In this document: in pieces, positions 5,938-8,904 of the stretch
Numbering within the stretch: the first letter of the stretch is position 1
Layout: each line of letters begins with the position of its first letter
Assembly (NCBI GenBank): GCA_011176555.1
Contig: DUEF01000060.1
Coordinates: forward strand, 1 to 8,904
DNA: 8,904 bases
Reading direction: 5' to 3'
From: Caldilineae bacterium
Lineage (GTDB): Bacteria; Chloroflexota; Anaerolineae; J102
Translations under genes and position numbers: made by a program
Notes under the pieces: model-generated
Database searches by the model: none
Told to the model about the DNA's origin: nothing
What the model saw: only the letters and a program-made list of their open reading frames with translations

Positions 5938-6591
5938 ATGCATCAGGAACAGCCATACGAAGTGCATCCGGCGCTGGCCCGCTTCATCACCGTCATCGAA
6001 AACGCAGCCAATTTCATCGCCCGGCATTGGGCGGGCATGATCAATTTGTTGCTGCTGTTTTACGTGGCGCTGCCTTTTCTGGCGCCGCTCTTTATGCAGG
6101 CGGGATGGACGTTTCCCGCCCGAGTTGTGTACACGGTCTATGCTCCCGCCTGCCACCAACTTCCCGAGCGCTCCTACTTCCTCTTTGGCGAATCCGCGGT
6201 TTATGATTTGGACGAACTCCAGGCCGATGGCGTGGAACTGAGCGACAACGTTCTGTTGCGACGACGCTACATCGGCGACCCCGAGCATGGCTGGAAGGTG
6301 GCGATCTGCCAGCGGGATGTCGCCATTTACGGCAGCATGTTCCTGGCGGGCTTGATCTTCGCCCTGTCCCGCTTTCGGTTTCCCGGGCTTTCGTGGAAGC
6401 TCTACCTGCTGTTTCTGATTCCGCTGGCGCTGGACGGGGGCGCACAACTGCTCGGCGTTCATGCCAGCAACTGGCTGTTGCGTACGATTACGGGCGTTTT
6501 GTTTGGCGTGGCGACGATCTGGCTGATTTATCCTTATCTTGCCGATAGCATGAATAGCGCGCCGGGTAAAGGGAAGGAGCAAAACGAGTGA
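5938..6591 (+). CDS. DUF2085-type integral membrane protein
   Basis: A 217-residue membrane protein (221 if it starts at GTG 5926). Seen: a helix at about 33-54; the motif PACHQLPERSYFLFGE (70-85); an unusually long polar, acidic stretch (86-118); VAICQRDVAIYGSMFLAG (121-138); a helix at about 154-165; and IPLALDGGAQLLG followed by SNWLLRTITGVLFG (161-190). The CHQxPxRS, CxRxxxIY and PxxxDGxxQ...R..TG..FG motifs in this order define the DUF2085 family, whose biochemical function is unknown to me. In many family members the second motif reads CxRCxGIY; here the second Cys is Asp (CQRD). It begins 21 bases after the resA-like stop and probably shares its transcript. The Cys/His-containing motifs and the location suggest, but do not show, a role linked to redox or metal handling at the membrane. 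Confidence 0.82.
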   Translation: MHQEQPYEVHPALARFITVIENAANFIARHWAGMINLLLLFYVALPFLAPLFMQAGWTFPARVVYTVYAPACHQLPERSYFLFGESAVYDLDELQADGVELSDNVLLRRRYIGDPEHGWKVAICQRDVAIYGSMFLAGLIFALSRFRFPGLSWKLYLLFLIPLALDGGAQLLGVHASNWLLRTITGVLFGVATIWLIYPYLADSMNSAPGKGKEQNE

Positions 6592-6671
6592 GGGGACTGC
6601 ACGTGGGGAACAATCGAGGGGTTGCTTCTACAATCGTAATCCCTGCAACTGAATAAATACGTGACATAGTC

Positions 6672-6677
6672 TATAAT
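6672..6677 (+). promoter_or_regulatory. Candidate -10 box TATAAT
   Basis: TATAAT at 6672-6677 is a perfect sigma-70-type -10 hexamer in non-coding, AT-rich DNA. The -35 position at 17-base spacing (6649-6654, ctgaat) matches only three of six consensus bases. GTGACA at 6661 is closer to TTGACA but lies far too near. If used, it would give a roughly 300-base untranslated leader before the ATG at 6979. A second weak candidate is TATAAA at 6898-6903. Confidence 0.3.
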
Positions 6678-6964
6678 TTCATTGGAAAAGAACAATTGTG
6701 GTGGAAAAACTCCCTGGTCGCATGACGTTCCGCCGCAACAAATGCAATCTGGGGAACGTCTAAAGAAAAGGGCAATGGCGCTTTGCAATGCAGGCCACAA
6801 GATGGGCGTGCCATTTGAACATCGAGCACACGTGAACATAGATAAATGGCCACCGCCAGCAGGGTGAATACCATGTTCGCCTCTGCAAAGAGTTGCTTAT
6901 AAAACCATTTACGACCTCAGCATTGAGGCTTCGATGAATTGGTGCGTTTGGATCAAATCAATGA

Positions 6965-6974
6965 TAAGGAGGTG
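6965..6974 (+). promoter_or_regulatory. Near-perfect Shine-Dalgarno TAAGGAGGTG
   Basis: TAAGGAGGTG at 6965-6974 is complementary to the 16S 3' end over ten bases, with AGGAGG ending six bases before ATG 6979. It fixes the start of the repeat protein and excludes the in-frame ATG at 6934. It is by far the strongest ribosome-binding site in the window, which suggests high expression of this gene. Confidence 0.9.
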
Positions 6975-6978
6975 CAAA

Positions 6979-7965
6979 ATGAAAGTCTCTTTACCTGAAA
7001 TCCTGGCATCGAAAGGCAAACGTTGGATGACCCTGGCGCTGTTGGCGTTTTTCACGGCTTTCTTGCTGATGGCACTGGTCACCAGTCTGACAAATCTTTC
7101 GGGGACAGCGGTCGAAGGCGCGATTGTATTCGCACAGGATAATGGCGCCACGCCGGAGCCAGCGCAGGCGAGCGGCTCTGAATCCGTCGACTTGTGGGCC
7201 AATCCAGAATTGTCGGCAGTGCGACGCTGCGACGCCGAGCGGGCAGCGTTGCTTGCGGAACGATTGATGAGGGATTCCGGTTTTCTGGCCGCCAATCCTG
7301 AATTGATGTCCCATTGTCGCTGTCTGCGCGAACTGCAAGGCGCGCAGGAAACTGTGCAAACCCAAACGGCAGTGCCTGCCGGCGTTGATACGACGCCATT
7401 GTGCCAATGCCTGGAAATTTTGACGGCACAGTGCTGTGAGACCGAACTCGCTGCGGCGATGGCAGAACAAATCATGCACGATTCGGCCTATCTGGCCGCC
7501 AATCCTGAGTTGAAGTGCCATTGCCGTTGCACCGCCGAGCGCAAAGCGGCCATCATGGCGGCCATCCGTGACGCCGTGCGAGAAAAGCTGGGAGCGGGAT
7601 CGGAGCCATTCATAGCCGAGCTGGAAAAATTGACAGCAGAGCGCTGCGCCGCCGCCATCGCTGCCGCGAACGCAGAACAATTGCTCCAGGATTCAGCCTA
7701 CCTGGCCGCTAATCCCGAGCTAAAAATCCAATGTCGTTGCCTTGCTGAACGCCGGGAGGCTGCTGCCGCCGCCATCACTGCGGCCATTACCTCCTACCTG
7801 GAATCTGAGTCTGTCAAACTATCTCAAAACCCGGAGCTAGCCGCGGCGCTGCGCTGTAAAGCCGAAGTTGCGGCAGCGGCCAGAGCAAAGTTGCTGCATG
7901 ATTCGGCCTTTCTCGCTGCTAATCCTGAACTGTTGGCGCACTGCCGTTGTGCGACCGTACATTGA
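6979..7965 (+). CDS. Exported Cys-containing four-repeat protein of unknown family (LAANPEL...CRC repeats)
   Basis: I do not recognise this protein. It has 328 residues. The N-terminus is basic (KGKRW, 12-16), with a hydrophobic helix (17-37) and a possible signal-peptidase site VFA|QD at 52/53, so it is exported or membrane-anchored facing outward. The rest is mostly helical, Ala/Glu-rich, and built of four units of 47 residues that align without gaps (69-115, 138-184, 208-254, 278-324). Each follows C-x14-DS-x2-LAANPEL-x2-[HQ]CRC. Conserved Cys are 84/113/115, 153/182/184, 223/252/254 and 293/322/324; further Cys are 142, 144, 152 and 180, giving 16 in total. Units 1 and 4 carry an extra NPEL 31 residues upstream of the main one, hinting at an older half-repeat. 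The CxC pairs beside His could bind metal or form disulfides, but nothing shows which. There is no CxxCH, so it is not a c-type cytochrome. It has its own strong ribosome-binding site. Confidence 0.9.
   Translation: MKVSLPEILASKGKRWMTLALLAFFTAFLLMALVTSLTNLSGTAVEGAIVFAQDNGATPEPAQASGSESVDLWANPELSAVRRCDAERAALLAERLMRDSGFLAANPELMSHCRCLRELQGAQETVQTQTAVPAGVDTTPLCQCLEILTAQCCETELAAAMAEQIMHDSAYLAANPELKCHCRCTAERKAAIMAAIRDAVREKLGAGSEPFIAELEKLTAERCAAAIAAANAEQLLQDSAYLAANPELKIQCRCLAERREAAAAAITAAITSYLESESVKLSQNPELAAALRCKAEVAAAARAKLLHDSAFLAANPELLAHCRCATVH
7183..7950 (+). repeat. Four coding repeats, about 210-base period, C-x14-DSxxLAANPELxx[HQ]CRC
   Basis: Units occupy 7183-7323, 7390-7530, 7600-7740 and 7810-7950 (141 bases each, with linkers of 66, 69 and 69 bases). 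The conserved Asp of each DS pair is at residues 99, 168, 238 and 308, spaced 69, 70 and 70. The LAANPEL core is identical in all four proteins but uses different synonymous codons in each copy (for example AATCCTGAATTG, AATCCTGAGTTG, AATCCCGAGCTA and AATCCTGAACTG). This indicates old duplications kept by protein-level selection rather than recent slippage. Confidence 0.92.
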
Positions 7966-8008
7966 CGAACACTGACTTTTATCCGCGTTTTCCGCGTTCG
8001 TTCGCGTC
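7966..8008. repeat. Short CCGCGTT-type direct repeats between convergent genes
   Basis: The 43-base gap between the convergent stops contains TCCGCGTTT, TCCGCGTTCG and TTCGCGTCC in succession, an imperfect tandem repeat with a period of about ten bases. It has no strong stem with a T-run, so no terminator can be called here for either gene. Confidence 0.4.
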
Positions 8009-8904
8009 CTATTTCTGGTCGGTTTGAGGCGAATCTTCATTCGGTAACGGCATCACCAACTGCGCTCGCGTGTACTGCCCCGGAGCCGTTTCCAGCGACA
8101 GAGACCCCCCGGCGATGGCCATGAGCGCACCGTGCAGGGCCAACCCCTGGCCATTGCCGCCGCTGCGGTCCAGCCCCACGCCATTGTCGGCGATGGTGAT
8201 CTTGATCTGGTCGTTTGCCGCTGTCGCCGAAATCGTCAGTTGTAGGGGGGCGGGAGAATCGTCGGGGCGGGCGTGTTTGGCGGCGTTGCGCACCAGCTCA
8301 CGCGTAGCGTAATAGAGCGTTTCCGCGGCCAGTGGCTTCAACCGACCAGCCTCCTGCTCCACGCCATCCTCGCAATGCCACTCGACCGTGTTGAAGGTCT
8401 GGGCGAAGTCGGTGGCCACCATGCTGCGCAGTGCTCCCAGCAAACCCAAGCGAGCGATGTCGGGGGTGGTGCTCATGGGCAGTTCCCGCAGCAGGGCCGA
8501 GACTTCCTGGTGGGCTTCAGAAAGATGGTCGAGTGCAGTTTCAGTGCTCTCGCCAGCGGCCAGGGCGAGCATGGCGGTGTGGATCAGGGGCAGCACTTCG
8601 TCGTGCAAGACGCGGCGGGTGCGCTGGTCGAGCAGTTGGGTGGCGACCATGCGTTCGCGTTGCAGCGCCATCAAACGTTGCGACAGGGCGATGCTGGCGG
8701 AGGTGTCGATCAGGCGTTCGCCGGTGGCGCGGGCGATCTCGATCTCCTCGCGCATGAACAACCCGCCATCCTTTTTCGGCCCCAGCAGCAACATGCCGAT
8801 CAGGCCGCGCTCGCTCCACAAGGGGATGGCCCAGGTCGCCCCGCCATAGCTGGCCCCGGCGATGGCGGTGAGCAGGCCGAGGGTCTCGGGCGGCCGGTCG
8901 AGTA
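8009..8904 (-). CDS. Sensor histidine kinase (NarL-family type), N-terminus beyond window
   Basis: The minus-strand frame is open to the right edge; the TTG at 8821 is internal, since the codons from 8902 down to 8822 continue as protein (including ASYGGATWAIP). Seen from the N-terminal side: the end of a GAF-like sensor domain (GLIGMLLLGPKKDG), a coiled segment, and an H-box reading RRVLHDEVLP with the presumed phosphorylated His at 8603-8605. This is followed by a helical hairpin and an HATPase domain: N-box RELVRNAAKHA (Asn at 8285-8287), G1 box IADNGVGLD (Asp at 8186-8188), and G2-like GQGLALHGALMAIAGGSL. The arrangement fits the HisKA_3/NarL-type kinases, which phosphorylate LuxR-type response regulators. 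No regulator is in the window. The short C-terminus ends in TAG about 40 bases from the repeat-protein stop, in convergent orientation. The signal sensed cannot be inferred. Confidence 0.88.
   Translation of the reverse strand, partial: LDRPPETLGLLTAIAGASYGGATWAIPLWSERGLIGMLLLGPKKDGGLFMREEIEIARATGERLIDTSASIALSQRLMALQRERMVATQLLDQRTRRVLHDEVLPLIHTAMLALAAGESTETALDHLSEAHQEVSALLRELPMSTTPDIARLGLLGALRSMVATDFAQTFNTVEWHCEDGVEQEAGRLKPLAAETLYYATRELVRNAAKHARPDDSPAPLQLTISATAANDQIKITIADNGVGLDRSGGNGQGLALHGALMAIAGGSLSLETAPGQYTRAQLVMPLPNEDSPQTDQK

Larger units (their letters stand above)
6592..6978. other. Non-coding spacer and probable leader of the repeat-protein gene
   Basis: About 390 bases without a convincing gene. 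A 61-codon frame starting with TTG at 6682 has no ribosome-binding site, no hydrophobic or domain-like pattern and no neighbour logic. Base composition is clearly more AT-rich than the flanking genes. It contains a consensus -10 hexamer at 6672, a second TATAAA at 6898, and ends in a strong Shine-Dalgarno. No terminator with a T-run is visible after the DUF2085 gene. Confidence 0.6.

Noticed and set aside
5428..6582. 384-codon minus-strand open frame
   Set aside because: It lies antisense across the resA-like and DUF2085 genes, both of which have clear family motifs. Its product is rich in His, Gln and Arg with no domain, as expected of a GC-rich antisense shadow.
6682..6867. 61-codon plus-strand frame in the spacer before the repeat-protein gene
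   Set aside because: TTG start, no ribosome-binding site, no hydrophobic pattern or motif, and no neighbour logic.
6934..6936. ATG at 6934 as the start of the repeat protein
   Set aside because: The near-perfect Shine-Dalgarno at 6965-6974 lies inside that extension and is ideally spaced from ATG 6979, which begins a normal signal sequence.
7183..7950. CRC repeats read as heme-binding sites
   Set aside because: The pattern is CxC preceded by His or Gln, not CxxCH, so covalent heme attachment of the usual kind is not expected despite the cytochrome maturation neighbours.
7183..7950. 210-base periodicity as a CRISPR-like or non-coding satellite array
   Set aside because: The period is in frame, conserved at protein level with synonymous differences, and lies within one continuous gene.
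7966..8008. Bidirectional terminator between convergent genes
   Set aside because: No stable GC stem followed by a T-run was found on either strand; only imperfect CCGCGTT direct repeats are present.

Overview
The window comes from a GC-rich bacterial genome. Protein style, a System I (Ccm) cytochrome c maturation cluster in an otherwise non-proteobacterial setting, and abundant short palindromic intergenic repeats suggest a member of the Chloroflexota (Anaerolineae/Caldilineae-like). That assignment is inference; no rRNA or taxonomic marker is present.

Layout. Bases 1-4901 form a plus-strand cytochrome c biogenesis block. It opens with the 3' part of a membrane-anchored protein whose frame is open at the window edge and carries a CxxCH heme motif, followed by ccmA, ccmB, ccmC, a tiny ccmD-like gene and a CcdA/DsbD-type thiol-transporting membrane protein. 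The first three genes are joined by ATGA overlaps. Bases 4902-5211 are non-coding and hold a REPIN-like inverted repeat pair and two further hairpins. Bases 5212-6591 encode a membrane-tethered thioredoxin-like protein (ResA/CcmG/TlpA type) and a DUF2085-type membrane protein. Bases 6592-6978 are non-coding, with a possible promoter and a near-perfect Shine-Dalgarno. Bases 6979-7965 encode an exported cysteine-containing protein built of four regular repeats that I do not recognise. From 8009 to the right edge, on the minus strand and convergent with it, is the C-terminal part of a sensor histidine kinase.

How the genes fit together. CcmA/CcmB/CcmC/CcmD load and release heme for extracytoplasmic cytochrome c assembly. 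The CcdA-like protein would carry electrons across the membrane to the ResA-like protein, which keeps apocytochrome CxxCH cysteines reduced. The first protein is itself probably a c-type cytochrome with a CcmI-like cytoplasmic tail. CcmE, CcmF and CcmH are not in the window.

Most notable observations. (1) The CcdA homologue appears circularly permuted: the SPCV helix, normally first, is at the C-terminus, and the protein also carries about 100 extra membrane residues. (2) The 328-residue exported protein has four gapless 47-residue units at a 69-70-residue period, each with pattern C-x14-DS-x2-LAANPEL-x2-[HQ]CRC. (3) The cytochrome domain seems to have His where the distal axial Met normally lies.
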